Below are positions 27,440 to 35,704 of a stretch of 44,649 bases of DNA, one piece after another. The notes beneath the pieces were generated by a model. That model worked only from the letters and a program-made list of their open reading frames with translations. It did not search any database and was not told where the DNA came from. The DNA is from Desulfovirgula sp. (GTDB lineage: Bacteria > Bacillota > Desulfotomaculia > Desulfotomaculales > Desulfovirgulaceae). The DNA lies in contig DYEX01000053.1 of the NCBI GenBank assembly GCA_020725525.1, positions 1-44,649 on the forward strand, given 5' to 3'. The translations under genes and the position numbers were made by a program. The number at the start of each line of letters is the position of its first letter. The stretch's first letter is position 1.

Positions 27440-27474
27440 GCCCGGTGCTGGATCAAAACGCGCCGGGCATTTTT
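27440..27474 (+). terminator. terminator after rpsU
   Basis: GCCCGGTGC pairs with GCGCCGGGC (one G-U), followed by ATTTTT, about 60 bases after the rpsU stop. Confidence 0.85.
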
Positions 27475-27550
27475 ACACCTTCTACGGCTGCCGTCCCGGT
27501 GTGGCGGATCTCCCCGGGGGCTTTAACGGATGGGGGGTGATCCAGAGATT

Positions 27551-28051
27551 ATGTCTGGTCAACTTTTAACCTGGCTCGCGGTACTGGCCTTTTTACTGGG
27601 CTTTATTGCCCTGGTGCTTGAAATTTTCATCATTCCGGGCTTTGGCGTGGCGGGGATGGCCGGGATCATTCTCCTGGCCTGGGGGATATTGTTGCTGGCG
27701 GTGGATTTTACCCAGGCCACGGCTGCGCTGGTGGTGGCCCTGGCCCTCACGATAGTGGTATTTTTCCTGGGGCTTAAATTTATGTCCCGGCTTAACCTCT
27801 GGCAGCGTTTAACCCTGGGTACCAGGTTGGAGAAAGAAGAGGGTTATGTGGCCGGACAGGTGGACCTGGTGCACCTGGTGGGCGTTACGGGAGTGGCGTT
27901 AACCCCCCTGCGGCCCGCGGGGACGGCGGAAATTGCCGGCCGGCGGCTGGATGTAGTTACCAGCGGGGAATACATCCCCGCCGGGGCGAAGGTGCAGGTG
28001 GTGCGGGTGGAAGGGAGCCGGGTGGTGGTGCGACAGGCAGACTACATTTAG
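27551..28051 (+). CDS. nfeD: NfeD family membrane protein
   Basis: A short NfeD protein of 166 residues. Three hydrophobic helices (about 5-25, 28-48 and 52-70) are followed by a soluble OB-fold domain with GVTGVALTPLRPAGTAEIAG and EYIPAGAKVQVVRVEGSRV. NfeD proteins partner with flotillins/SPFH proteins in the membrane; floA lies downstream on the same strand. An ATG at 27530 seven codons earlier is an alternative start. Normally nfeD and floA are close; here 530 bp separate them because a repeat element sits between. Confidence 0.88.
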   Translation: MSGQLLTWLAVLAFLLGFIALVLEIFIIPGFGVAGMAGIILLAWGILLLAVDFTQATAALVVALALTIVVFFLGLKFMSRLNLWQRLTLGTRLEKEEGYVAGQVDLVHLVGVTGVALTPLRPAGTAEIAGRRLDVVTSGEYIPAGAKVQVVRVEGSRVVVRQADYI

Positions 28052-28126
28052 CGATATTGCACAAGCTAAAATATAAGCCGGGATGGCAGGTAGTGTTTCT
28101 TCACTGCAAGGACAAAAGTGGCCGGG

Positions 28127-28526
28127 TAACTGTTCAGTAAAACCGCTACCACTGACACGGTGCCGCGTTGTCCAAAGCGAACGACTTGCGAAGCGCTGGT
28201 AACAGCACCCGCCCAGCACTCACTGAAAATTTATAACCTTAAAAGTTCCAAACAAATCATCTTGTCGCAACAGGCTTGGTAAGGGCATCATTGCCGTGAG
28301 TGCTGGGGAGGGTAACCGGACTGCGGCGCGAAACCAGCGGCACCGAAATATAGCTTTAGAAAAGGCAACTTAGCTAAAACGGTAAAAAGATTACAGTAAG
28401 GTGCAACTGCCATGCCGCATTTGCAGCGCCGCTAGTCCGGTCCGAAGCGAGCCGCGGTGCTGTCAGCGCGGAGCACTGGAGTGAGCGTGGATAACGCGGC
28501 ACCATAGCGGGATCACTGAACATTTA
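28127..28526. repeat. intergenic repeat element B, multi-stem, between nfeD and floA
   Basis: A 400-bp non-coding stretch bounded by TAACTGTTCAGT and ACTGAACATTTA (inverted, 11 of 12). Nested inside are four further long-range pairs: 28159-28173 with 28489-28503 (14 of 15), 28193-28208 with 28457-28469 (three-base bulge), 28212-28223 with 28296-28307 (12 of 12), and 28315-28329 with 28426-28441 (one bulge). The third pair is the same CCCAGCACTCAC/GTGAGTGCTGGG as in element A, with almost the same spacing (96 versus 97 bp). I see no protein-coding frame and no known RNA family. It could be a MITE-like element or a large structured RNA. Confidence 0.62.
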
Positions 28527-28582
28527 TGTGGCCGGAACCAGTTACCATACTGCGCTTTTAATTAATTTACAGGAGGTGCTCG

Positions 28583-29599
28583 ATGTTTACTCTGCTTGGA
28601 CTTTCCACAATTATCTTCTTCCTGCTCATTTTAATTGGCGTGGCTGTGATTTTCAGTTTTATCCCCGTAGGCCTGTGGATTTCCGCCCTGGCCGCAGGAG
28701 TAAAAATCGGCATTTTCACCCTGGTGGGCATGCGCCTGCGGCGGGTTCCGCCGGCAAAAATTGTCGGCCCGTTGATTAAGGCCGACAAGGCCGGCCTCAA
28801 TGTAACCGTTAACCAGCTGGAAGCCCATTACCTCGCCGGGGGTAATGTGGACCGGGTGGTGGATGCCCTCATTGCTGCCGAGCGGGCCGACATTCCCCTC
28901 ACCTTTGAGCGGGCCGCGGCCATCGATCTGGCCGGGCGCAATGTGCTGGAAGCGGTGCAGATGAGCGTCAACCCCAAGGTGATTCAAACCCCCATGGTGT
29001 CTGCCGTGGCCAAGGACGGCATTGAGGTCAAGGTTATCGCCCGGGTCACGGTGCGGGCCAATATCGACCGCCTGGTGGGTGGTGCCGGCGAGGAAACCAT
29101 CCTGGCCCGGGTGGGTGAAGGCGTCGTAACTACGGTCGGCAGCGCCGAAAGCCACAAGCACGTGCTGGAAAATCCCGATTCCATTTCCCGGACCGTGCTG
29201 GGGAAGGGCCTGGATGCCGGTACGGCTTTCGAAATCCTTTCCATTGATATTGCCGACGTGGATGTGGGGCGGAACATCGGCGCCCAGTTGCAAATCGACC
29301 AGGCGGAAGCCGACAAGCGCATTGCCCAGGCCAAGGCAGAGGAGCGGCGGGCCATGGCCGTGGCCAAAGAGCAGGAGATGCGGGCCATGGTGGAGGAAAT
29401 GCGCGCCCGGGTGGTGGAAGCAGAAGCGGAAGTGCCCCGGGCCATGGCCGAGGCTTTACGCCAGGGCAAACTGGGTGTCATGGATTACTACAACATGCAA
29501 AACCTGCTGGCCGATACCCGTATGCGCGAGGGTCTGGCCAGGATGGGCGGCGAGCCGGGTGAGCCCGGCGAGTCCTCCATGAAAGGAAAGGAACGCTAA
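28583..29599 (+). CDS. floA: flotillin-like protein FloA
   Basis: A 338-residue SPFH protein forming membrane microdomains. An N-terminal hydrophobic hairpin (about residues 4-50) is followed by the SPFH domain with [21 protein letters not shown] (two parts of the FloA signature) and [19 protein letters not shown] long helical region rich in Glu/Ala/Arg (about 225-295) follows. The ATG has AGGAGGTG upstream. NfeD upstream is the usual partner. The C-terminal tail carries [10 protein letters not shown]. Confidence 0.96.
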   Translation: MFTLLGLSTIIFFLLILIGVAVIFSFIPVGLWISALAAGVKIGIFTLVGMRLRRVPPAKIVGPLIKADKAGLNVTVNQLEAHYLAGGNVDRVVDALIAAERADIPLTFERAAAIDLAGRNVLEAVQMSVNPKVIQTPMVSAVAKDGIEVKVIARVTVRANIDRLVGGAGEETILARVGEGVVTTVGSAESHKHVLENPDSISRTVLGKGLDAGTAFEILSIDIADVDVGRNIGAQLQIDQAEADKRIAQAKAEERRAMAVAKEQEMRAMVEEMRARVVEAEAEVPRAMAEALRQGKLGVMDYYNMQNLLADTRMREGLARMGGEPGEPGESSMKGKER

Positions 29600-29602
29600 C
29601 CC

Positions 29603-30337
29603 ATGGAAGCGCTCATTTTCTGGGTCTTTCTCCTGTTCATTTTCTGGACACTCTTTGCCAGGGATCGCGGCAGGTCCGGCCGTCGTTATCCCGGGGGTCC
29701 CATTCCTCCCTTTCCGCGACCGGATTCGCGGGAAAAACCGCAGGATGATTCCTTAAGGGAACCATGGAATTACCGGGAGGAGGAAGATTTGGCTTTACCG
29801 GGACCCTGGAGCCGTCGACAGGAAGGGGCGGATCTACCCCTGCCCGGGCCCTGGGGCCGCAGGCCGGAAGAGACTGATTTGCCCCTGCCCGGTCCGTGGG
29901 ACCGCCGGGAAAGTGCTCCGGAAGATGTTCCCCTTCCCGGCCCGTGGAGCCGGCAGGAGGAAGGACCGCTTCCCGGCCCCTGGAACAGGCGGGAAGGGGA
30001 TCCGTCCGGCCAGGTGACCGGCAGGGAAAAGGTACGCAAAGCACCTGCCGGTGTGTCCCGGCGGGAGCAACAGGAGCGCCGCCCTGACCCCGCTTTAGAA
30101 CATAAACCGGAACGGATGACTGAAACGAAGCGTGAAGCCCGCCGGGAACATCCGGTACGGGACGTGCCTGGAGTTGAAGATGCGGACCAGGTTTTTCCGG
30201 AAACCCGGGGATCCTGCCCCCGGCCGGTGCAATGTCCCCTGCTTTCGAGACGCAACCTGGCTGCGGCGGTAATCCTGTCTGAAGTGCTGAATTCCCGTGG
30301 CGGCCGGCAGGCCCGGAGAAGAAGAGGGACGCGGTAG
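29603..30337 (+). CDS. membrane-anchored protein with LPGPW repeats, function unknown
   Basis: A 244-residue protein not recognised as a named family. One N-terminal membrane segment (residues 4-18, LIFWVFLLFIFWTLF) is followed by a charged, Pro- and Arg-rich region. Five copies of LPGPW start at residues 65, 80, 95, 111 and 123, mostly followed by (S/G/D/N)RR or SRQ, in a period of about 15, with a degenerate EPW at 53-55. The end reads SRRNLAAAVILSEVLNSRGG and then a basic tail. The short membrane anchor and disordered body suggest a cytoplasmic scaffold or partner of the FloA/NfeD system, since it starts four bases after floA. The function is inferred only from position. Confidence 0.75.
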   Translation: MEALIFWVFLLFIFWTLFARDRGRSGRRYPGGPIPPFPRPDSREKPQDDSLREPWNYREEEDLALPGPWSRRQEGADLPLPGPWGRRPEETDLPLPGPWDRRESAPEDVPLPGPWSRQEEGPLPGPWNRREGDPSGQVTGREKVRKAPAGVSRREQQERRPDPALEHKPERMTETKREARREHPVRDVPGVEDADQVFPETRGSCPRPVQCPLLSRRNLAAAVILSEVLNSRGGRQARRRRGTR

Positions 30338-30380
30338 GAACATCATGGCAAAATCAAGCTGCAATTGAGGAAGTGCATTT

Positions 30381-30509
30381 ATGCAAAACCACATCTGTGG
30401 GGCCGGTTTATCCGTCCGCCCGGGAAAACCCTGCCCCCGTTGCGGAACCCCCGGCTTGCCTGTTAATACGAGTAAAGAATGCCTGACCAGAAACCCTACC
30501 GGCCGTTGA
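30381..30509 (+). CDS. possible 42-residue Cys-containing small protein
   Basis: A short frame after the LPGPW gene encodes MQNHICGAGLSVRPGKPCPR followed by CGTPGLPVN and a further Cys. GAGGAAG lies eight bases before the ATG. The HIC...CPRCG pattern resembles a small zinc ribbon with a fourth Cys in KECL. No family is recognised, and chance is a real possibility at this length. Confidence 0.35.
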   Translation: MQNHICGAGLSVRPGKPCPRCGTPGLPVNTSKECLTRNPTGR

Positions 30510-30521
30510 TGTAAACCGGCG

Positions 30522-30554
30522 GTGCAATCGGTGATTGCACGGGGTCTGGTTTTC
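30522..30554. terminator. hairpin between convergent genes
   Basis: GTGCAATC and GATTGCAC form a perfect eight-pair stem with a three-base loop; the plus side continues GGGGTCTGGTTTT. It sits between the plus-strand floA group and the minus-strand ATPase gene and could end both transcripts. Confidence 0.55.
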
Positions 30555-31690
30555 TACCGGTGTTCGCCCAGGATGTATTCCTGAAACATGGGCTCAACAA
30601 ATTTATATGATCCGCGCCCGTCTTTTTCGATGATTGCTTTGGCAATCAGGTAATCCAGGGCTCTTTTGATTTCGTTGGGATTGGCTTTCCGGCTATACAC
30701 CCTGTTTCCCGCGGCAATACGCTTCAACACCTCGCGGACATGAGATTTTTGGCTGAGCTCATCCAATATTTCGTCGTAAATTTGAGCCAGGATCAATAAA
30801 GCCCGGTCGTATCCCAGCTGAACAAACTTTGGAGTTACGGTATTTTTTCCTGCTTCAAGGAGAGCGTAGTAAATTTCCGAACAAACGAGCATAGTGTCCT
30901 GGGGGTGGCCGCCGGTTTTTTGCAAAATTCCCCTGGTAATTTCACTATCCACTTCAATATTTTGTTCGGCAAATTTTCGGGTAATATATGTCACCCACGA
31001 ATCTTCGGGAATAGGAGGGATAGGAAGGATCACGGCGAAGCGGTAGAAGGCTTCTTTCCGGTTGCTGAACAGGGTTTTCATTATACCTTCTTTGGAACCA
31101 AGAAAAAGATAAGATACGTTCTTATGATTTTGGAAATGTGACCGCATTTTTTTATAGATTTCTTCCTGGCTGACCACGCGGGAAGCGTCCTGGAACTCGT
31201 CAAACAGGACCACCATATTTCTTCCATCGCGGGTTGCAAGAATTTCCGGCAAATCCAGCGCGTAATCCAGCAGTGCGTTTTCATCTGGCTCGCCGTGGAG
31301 GAAACCAAAACCGAATTCCAGGTCTTCAAGCTTAATCGTCAACTTCGCCATACCGGCGATAGCTTTGGCACGATCTTTCAGGACATCCAGCGTTTTGCGG
31401 ATTCCCGTTCTGTTTTCCAGGCAGGCGTTGATCAGAGAAACAGCGAATTCTCGTTTGTTTGAAAGGCGGAAAAAGTCTACAGAAGCTGTGTAAAAACCCT
31501 GCTCTTTCAATCGTCTCAAAACTTCGTAAGCAATAGAAGTTTTTCCTATTCTGCGGGGGCCGGCCAGCATCACACTCTGTCCGTCACCCAGTCTGATTTG
31601 AAGGGAAGTGATAAAATCTTCTCTGTCCACGATGTCTTTTTCTGAAACAGGACCACCGACGGGAAATAATTTGCCGGGCAAAAGTTGCAC
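30554..31690 (-). CDS. archaeal-type P-loop ATPase (STAND/AAA-like)
   Basis: A 378-residue ATPase of the archaeal ATPase_2 group. Walker A is AGPRRIGKTSIAYE (about 43-56) and Walker B is MVVLFDEFQDA (about 158-168). A sensor-like segment with YLFLGSKEGIM follows, and the C-terminal third looks like a winged helix (VREVLKRIAAG, then NPNEIKRALDYLIAKAIIEKD in parts). The roles of these proteins are mostly unknown; some regulate transcription or defence. It is a single gene with its own strong promoter. The GTG at 31690 abuts GAGG; a TTG at 31681 would be better spaced. Confidence 0.85.
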   Translation of the reverse strand: MQLLPGKLFPVGGPVSEKDIVDREDFITSLQIRLGDGQSVMLAGPRRIGKTSIAYEVLRRLKEQGFYTASVDFFRLSNKREFAVSLINACLENRTGIRKTLDVLKDRAKAIAGMAKLTIKLEDLEFGFGFLHGEPDENALLDYALDLPEILATRDGRNMVVLFDEFQDASRVVSQEEIYKKMRSHFQNHKNVSYLFLGSKEGIMKTLFSNRKEAFYRFAVILPIPPIPEDSWVTYITRKFAEQNIEVDSEITRGILQKTGGHPQDTMLVCSEIYYALLEAGKNTVTPKFVQLGYDRALLILAQIYDEILDELSQKSHVREVLKRIAAGNRVYSRKANPNEIKRALDYLIAKAIIEKDGRGSYKFVEPMFQEYILGEHR

Positions 31691-31722
31691 ACCTCTATTA
31701 CAGATATTACTTTCTGTGTAAC

Positions 31723-31751
31723 ATTATATTACATGTAAGGTAATATGTCAA
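31723..31751 (-). promoter_or_regulatory. ATPase promoter with palindrome in the spacer
   Basis: On the minus strand TTGACA, exactly 17 bases, TATAAT: a perfect vegetative promoter. The spacer contains the palindrome TTACATGTAA inside the longer inverted repeat TATTAC...GTAATA (31727-31745). A dimeric regulator bound there would directly control the promoter. The regulator is not known. Confidence 0.85.
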
Positions 31752-31849
31752 CATTGCCGGCCTGCCGGACCGTCAACCCGGCATAAACTTAACGAAGAAG
31801 CGTGAATGTCGATACGTAAATTAACTATAACTCTCAAACCGGGGTAATA

Positions 31850-33034
31850 TCAGTTGCGTTTCGCCACCCAAAGCATCATTGGCACTGCCAGTAACTGAAC
31901 TATCACCGAAAATACCACCACATACCCTACCGACAGGTCATACAAAATCCCCATCAGGGCGCTGCCCAGGAACCAGAACAGGCCGTACCCGGTATTAAAC
32001 ACCCCGTAGGCAGTCCCGCGCTTATCGGGGGGGATCATACCGGCAATGGCTGCCCTTAAAACCGATTCCTGTGCTCCCATACCAATGCCCCAGATTACCA
32101 TCCCTGTTACAACTGTTATAAAGTCCCCCAAAAACACTAAGGGTGCAAATAAGGATGAAACCAGTACAGCTATGACCAGAATATTGATTCCGGTACGGTC
32201 AAACAAGTATCCAAAAATTAAAGCTGCCAGGGCATCGGCTGCCATTGCTATGGCATAAAGTATTGGAAGCCATTCGGGCGAAATCAGAGAAGTTTTACCC
32301 AGGTGGAAGGCAATTAAAGGATAATCAACATAGCCGGCCGCTATGAGGGCAACGGCCGCCAGGTAGAGCCAGAATTTTGCCGGCAAACATTTCCCTTCCA
32401 CCATGATTGGAGCTGCTTCCAGCTCTCGGGGGACCGGATATAAAATCCTGGCAGCGATGAGGATTATTAACGCTACGGAAGCCGGCACCAGTAAAACGGC
32501 AAAGCCTGCTTTATAATTGCCTTTTAAAAAGTATAACACCAGGGCTACAATTAAAGGACCGGTAATTGCACCAATTTGATCCAGAGCTTCGTGGAGGCCA
32601 AATCCCCGTCCTCTCCCAACTTCCGAAGTGGCGTAAGAAAGCATGGCATCACGGGCAGGAGTGCGGATGGCCTTCCCCACTCTTTCTGTAATCATTAAAC
32701 CTGCTGCCATTGGCCAGTTGCCTGCCAGGGCCAGAAAAGGAACCGCCAGGAGGTTTAAAAAATACCCCAGAATTGTAATCGGCCAGTATTTCCCCGTACG
32801 ATCGCTTATATAACCGGAAAACAGCCGCACGCCGTAACCCAGCAATTCTCCCAGTCCGGCAACGAAACCAACGATTGTCCCGGTAGCTCCCAGCACTGCC
32901 AGGAAAGGACCGGTAATGCTGCGGGCACCTTCATAGGTCATGTCTGAAAAGAGGCTAACGATTCCCAGCAGGATGATAAATTTGAATGCTCTCCGGGTGG
33001 TTCGATTCATTTTCTTTTCTCCATGAGGTTCCAT
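31850..33034 (-). CDS. MFS transporter
   Basis: A 394-residue major facilitator protein with about twelve membrane helices. The loop 2-3 motif is present as RLFSGYISDRTGKYWP, and its second-half counterpart as LIFGYLFDRTGIN. ERVGKAIRTPARDAM resembles a group of bacterial MFS proteins of unknown substrate. The ATG at 33034 has GGAGG eight bases upstream; an upstream extension is unlikely. It lies 208 bp after the dynamin-like gene and may share its transcript. Confidence 0.88.
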   Translation of the reverse strand: MEPHGEKKMNRTTRRAFKFIILLGIVSLFSDMTYEGARSITGPFLAVLGATGTIVGFVAGLGELLGYGVRLFSGYISDRTGKYWPITILGYFLNLLAVPFLALAGNWPMAAGLMITERVGKAIRTPARDAMLSYATSEVGRGRGFGLHEALDQIGAITGPLIVALVLYFLKGNYKAGFAVLLVPASVALIILIAARILYPVPRELEAAPIMVEGKCLPAKFWLYLAAVALIAAGYVDYPLIAFHLGKTSLISPEWLPILYAIAMAADALAALIFGYLFDRTGINILVIAVLVSSLFAPLVFLGDFITVVTGMVIWGIGMGAQESVLRAAIAGMIPPDKRGTAYGVFNTGYGLFWFLGSALMGILYDLSVGYVVVFSVIVQLLAVPMMLWVAKRN

Positions 33035-33241
33035 CAGAGGTCCTCCTTTCCTGTTTGCTCCTCCAGTAGATACAACCATCTGTAACTTGAATGGTATCCA
33101 GGTGGGGAAAAATTAAATTCAACCGCTTATAGATTAGATTCGCAAAGAAAACTTTTAAATACCATGAGGATGATGACAAACCTGATGGCCTGGTTTCTGG
33201 CCACATCATCGTTATTCGGTAAGACTTCATTGTGTACTTGT

Positions 33242-35014
33242 TCAAGCATTTTCCAGTTTCAAAAGGCTTTCCAGGTTTTGCCTTAAAATAAAGAGCTTCT
33301 GTTTTTCCTCTTCGCATTTCACACCGGATTTTTCTTGTTCGGCGACACTGGCTTTCTTTTCCTCAAGGGCTTTTTGCAAAGCGTTTTTAAGGCTGAAGGC
33401 AACAGCGTCCGAGCGCAACCTCAGCTCACCTGCCACCTGGCGTACTTTTTCCTTTAAACTCTCCACCAGGTCGGCCCGCACCCTCCCACAGTTGCGGTTC
33501 AAAAGCTCCGCCAAACTGGCACGGGTTTTGGTAAGTATGTGTTTCTTAAGCAATGCCTTTGGTAAAAGAGATGCCACGGTCAATTCTTCAAAAGCGGGAA
33601 TAAAGGTGGGGTGTTCGTAAAAGTGGAAGTAGAAATAGCGATCGCCCAGAATATAGTCTTTGTAAGCCGTTTTGTGTACTTCTACCTGGAAAATCTCTGC
33701 CGAGGCAGCCATCAAACGGTCTACTATATCTTCGATGCGCCTGAAAAACCGTCCGGCCACCCGGGCGAATTCCTGCTGCATTATTTCTTTTTCGCGTTCC
33801 CTTTGTTCTTCCAGCACACCCAGGATGATCTTCTTGATGTAATCCTGGGCCAGACCGGCAGTTTCTTTCACTGAAAGCTTGGGATAATTCTCCTCGATAA
33901 ATTCCTCCAGCTGCCCGGCCAGCTGGGGGAATACACGGCGTTCAAAAGCTTCCATGTCTTCCGCCACCCGCGCGGCCAGCTTATCTACCTCCCGGTAAAG
34001 CAAGTAGATGCTGTCTTCCCGTTCCTGCTCCAGATGGGCCAGTTCTGCTTCAAAGGCGGCAATTTTCCTTTCCAGCTCTTCCAGGGAATCTTCCATACCG
34101 CGGCGCCAGAGCTCCAGGCCCAGCTCCAGTTCGTTCAGGATGCGCAGCGCCCGCGAGGCCGTGGCCGAAATAATGAGCGCTCCCTTCTGTCGCCTGATCA
34201 GCTCGTTTATCAGGTTCTCCAGTTCCGTCATCCGGCTTGTTTCCAGCCGTTCTGCATCATTTTGCTCCTTTCCTTCCAGTGCCAGGCGGGCTGAAAGCGG
34301 GACCAGTAAAATGTCCTGGGTCTGAAGTTGTTCCTGCAGCATCCTGCGGGTAAAGTCTAAAGCTTCCGCCAGATCATGCGGACTGGCAATGTCAATTTTG
34401 TTGAGCACAAATATGAGCTTATGCACGTGGTGCCGGACGTCGCGCAGGTAATCCAGTTCTCCCTTGCCCAGTGGTGCATCTACCGAAATAACAAAAAGCG
34501 CTGCGTCGGCCCGGGGCAGGTAGCCGTAAGCTGCTTCGGTATTGTGGGCGTAGACCGAACCAACTCCCGGGGTATCTACCAGGATAATTCCTTCAGCCAG
34601 AAAAGGGGCGGGATAGATAACCTCCACTTCGCGTACTTTTTTCGTGTTACGGGGGTTCTCTTTTTCCGTTACATACTGCACGATATCCCCAACGGGTACT
34701 TTTTCGGCCCGCCCGTCCAGGAACACAACCGTTGCCTGCGGTTCCGTACCATAGCGTATAAAGGTGGGAATCGCTGTAAGAGGTACGATGGCGGTGGGCA
34801 GAAGGCGTGCTCCAACAAGGGCGTTGATCAGGGTCGACTTGCCCCGCTTAAACTCACCCATAACCACCAGGGTGAATGTCTCTGAGGCAACCCGGGCCAG
34901 GCTCTCGGTGAGCAGTTCCACCGCAAAGCGGTTTCCTCCGGCTTCAGCCAGAGTGATCAGTTGTTCAACCGCATTGGTGAGCAGTGTTTTTTGCTCACGA
35001 AAATGTTCCAGCAT
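33242..35014 (-). CDS. bacterial dynamin-like GTPase, downstream of a fluoride riboswitch
   Basis: A 590-residue dynamin-superfamily protein. GTPase motifs are GEFKRGKST (53-61), DTPGVGS (147-153) and NKID (205-208). A long helical region with strong coiled-coil character (LEELERKIAAFEAELAHLEQ, near 310-335) and a second helical stretch at the end form the stalk. No clear transmembrane helix is seen, so membrane contact may be through the paddle-like region near 470-500. Such proteins remodel or fuse membranes and can protect against membrane stress. The ATG at 35014 has GAGGTG upstream. A fluoride riboswitch and terminator precede it, which suggests a role in fluoride or envelope stress; that role is inference. 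Confidence 0.93.
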   Translation of the reverse strand: MLEHFREQKTLLTNAVEQLITLAEAGGNRFAVELLTESLARVASETFTLVVMGEFKRGKSTLINALVGARLLPTAIVPLTAIPTFIRYGTEPQATVVFLDGRAEKVPVGDIVQYVTEKENPRNTKKVREVEVIYPAPFLAEGIILVDTPGVGSVYAHNTEAAYGYLPRADAALFVISVDAPLGKGELDYLRDVRHHVHKLIFVLNKIDIASPHDLAEALDFTRRMLQEQLQTQDILLVPLSARLALEGKEQNDAERLETSRMTELENLINELIRRQKGALIISATASRALRILNELELGLELWRRGMEDSLEELERKIAAFEAELAHLEQEREDSIYLLYREVDKLAARVAEDMEAFERRVFPQLAGQLEEFIEENYPKLSVKETAGLAQDYIKKIILGVLEEQREREKEIMQQEFARVAGRFFRRIEDIVDRLMAASAEIFQVEVHKTAYKDYILGDRYFYFHFYEHPTFIPAFEELTVASLLPKALLKKHILTKTRASLAELLNRNCGRVRADLVESLKEKVRQVAGELRLRSDAVAFSLKNALQKALEEKKASVAEQEKSGVKCEEEKQKLFILRQNLESLLKLENA

Positions 35015-35069
35015 CAACCAATCACCTCTTTGCTTCCGTGTTTAAGGGAGCAGTATGCCGGAAAATGAA

Positions 35070-35109
35070 CAAAAACTCCTACCATCACCTTACTGGATTT
35101 TGGTAGGAG
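35070..35109 (-). terminator. expression-platform terminator of fluoride riboswitch 1
   Basis: On the minus strand CTCCTACC (the 3' end of the aptamer) can pair with GGTAGGAG, followed by GTTTTTG. Holding CTCC in the ligand-bound aptamer would prevent this stem, giving an ON switch. Confidence 0.85.
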
Positions 35110-35149
35110 CCATCAGCCTTTCCAGGCGTTCCAGGCGAGCTCCATCGCC
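35102..35149 (-). promoter_or_regulatory. fluoride riboswitch (crcB motif) upstream of dynamin-like gene
   Basis: The minus strand begins GGCGATGGAGCTCGCC, then a GCC...GGC stem, then CTGATGGCTCCTACC: the conserved layout of the fluoride aptamer, with GGAGC able to pair with GCTCC. It lies between uspA and the dynamin-like gene. No promoter is obvious between the uspA stop and the aptamer, so it may act inside a longer transcript. Confidence 0.9.
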
Positions 35150-35167
35150 ATGGAGCAGTTTCTTAGA

Positions 35168-35599
35168 TTAGTCCTCCCTGCCTTTTGCCACCAGTACATC
35201 ACACGCTGCGTGACGGATTACATAGGAAGAAACGCTGCCCATGACCAGCTTTTGAATGGCGCTCCAGCCGTGGGTTCCCACGACTATCAAATCAAAATTA
35301 TTCTCCCGGGCAAAGCGCACGATGGTTTCCCCCACGTGGCCGAAGATCAGATGCGTGGTCAGCTTTACGTTTTTGCCGGCCGCTCTGGAAACCGCATCTC
35401 CCAGCTTCTTTTCGTAAAATTCCCGTGCCCTGGTCACCATGTCGTCTACTTCTGCTATGGTGCCCGCATAATCGGGCAGGTTTACCACGGCAACCGCGTG
35501 CAGTTCGCAACCGCAACAACGGGTCAGCTCGATTCCTGCAGACAGGGCCCTGTTGGAGTAAGGAGAACCATCATAGGCCACCATGATCTTGCGGTACAT
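35168..35599 (-). CDS. universal stress protein, UspA family
   Basis: A 143-residue ATP-binding-type universal stress protein. It begins YRKIMVAYDGSPYSNRAL, and the ATP motif is GTHGWSAIQKLVMGSVSSYV. AAAGGGTGAG precedes the ATG. It follows the antiporter gene with a 105-bp gap and precedes riboswitch 1. USP genes are among those reported near fluoride riboswitches, so a shared role in fluoride or ion stress is plausible. Confidence 0.93.
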   Translation of the reverse strand: MYRKIMVAYDGSPYSNRALSAGIELTRCCGCELHAVAVVNLPDYAGTIAEVDDMVTRAREFYEKKLGDAVSRAAGKNVKLTTHLIFGHVGETIVRFARENNFDLIVVGTHGWSAIQKLVMGSVSSYVIRHAACDVLVAKGRED

Positions 35600-35704
35600 A
35601 ATCTCACCCTTTCATTTAAGCTTTTCCGGCCAATGGCCCTAAAAACTTCAGGTTTTTAATGCGTGCCCTTTATTGTGTCTGAAGACATTTCCACGAATCA
35701 GCTT

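Noticed and set aside
28127-28526. tmRNA, RNase P RNA or 6S RNA in the nfeD-floA gap
   Set aside because: GCGAACGAC hints at a tmRNA tag, but the tRNA-like ends and the conserved RNase P and 6S blocks are missing.
33169-33210. Third fluoride riboswitch between the dynamin and MFS genes
   Set aside because: A GATGATG/CATCATC hairpin is present, but the aptamer consensus and the terminator are not.
30554-35014. Anti-phage defence island (ATPase plus dynamin-like GTPase)
   Set aside because: The dynamin gene is behind a fluoride riboswitch and the ATPase has a separate promoter; no nuclease, toxin or known defence partner is present.
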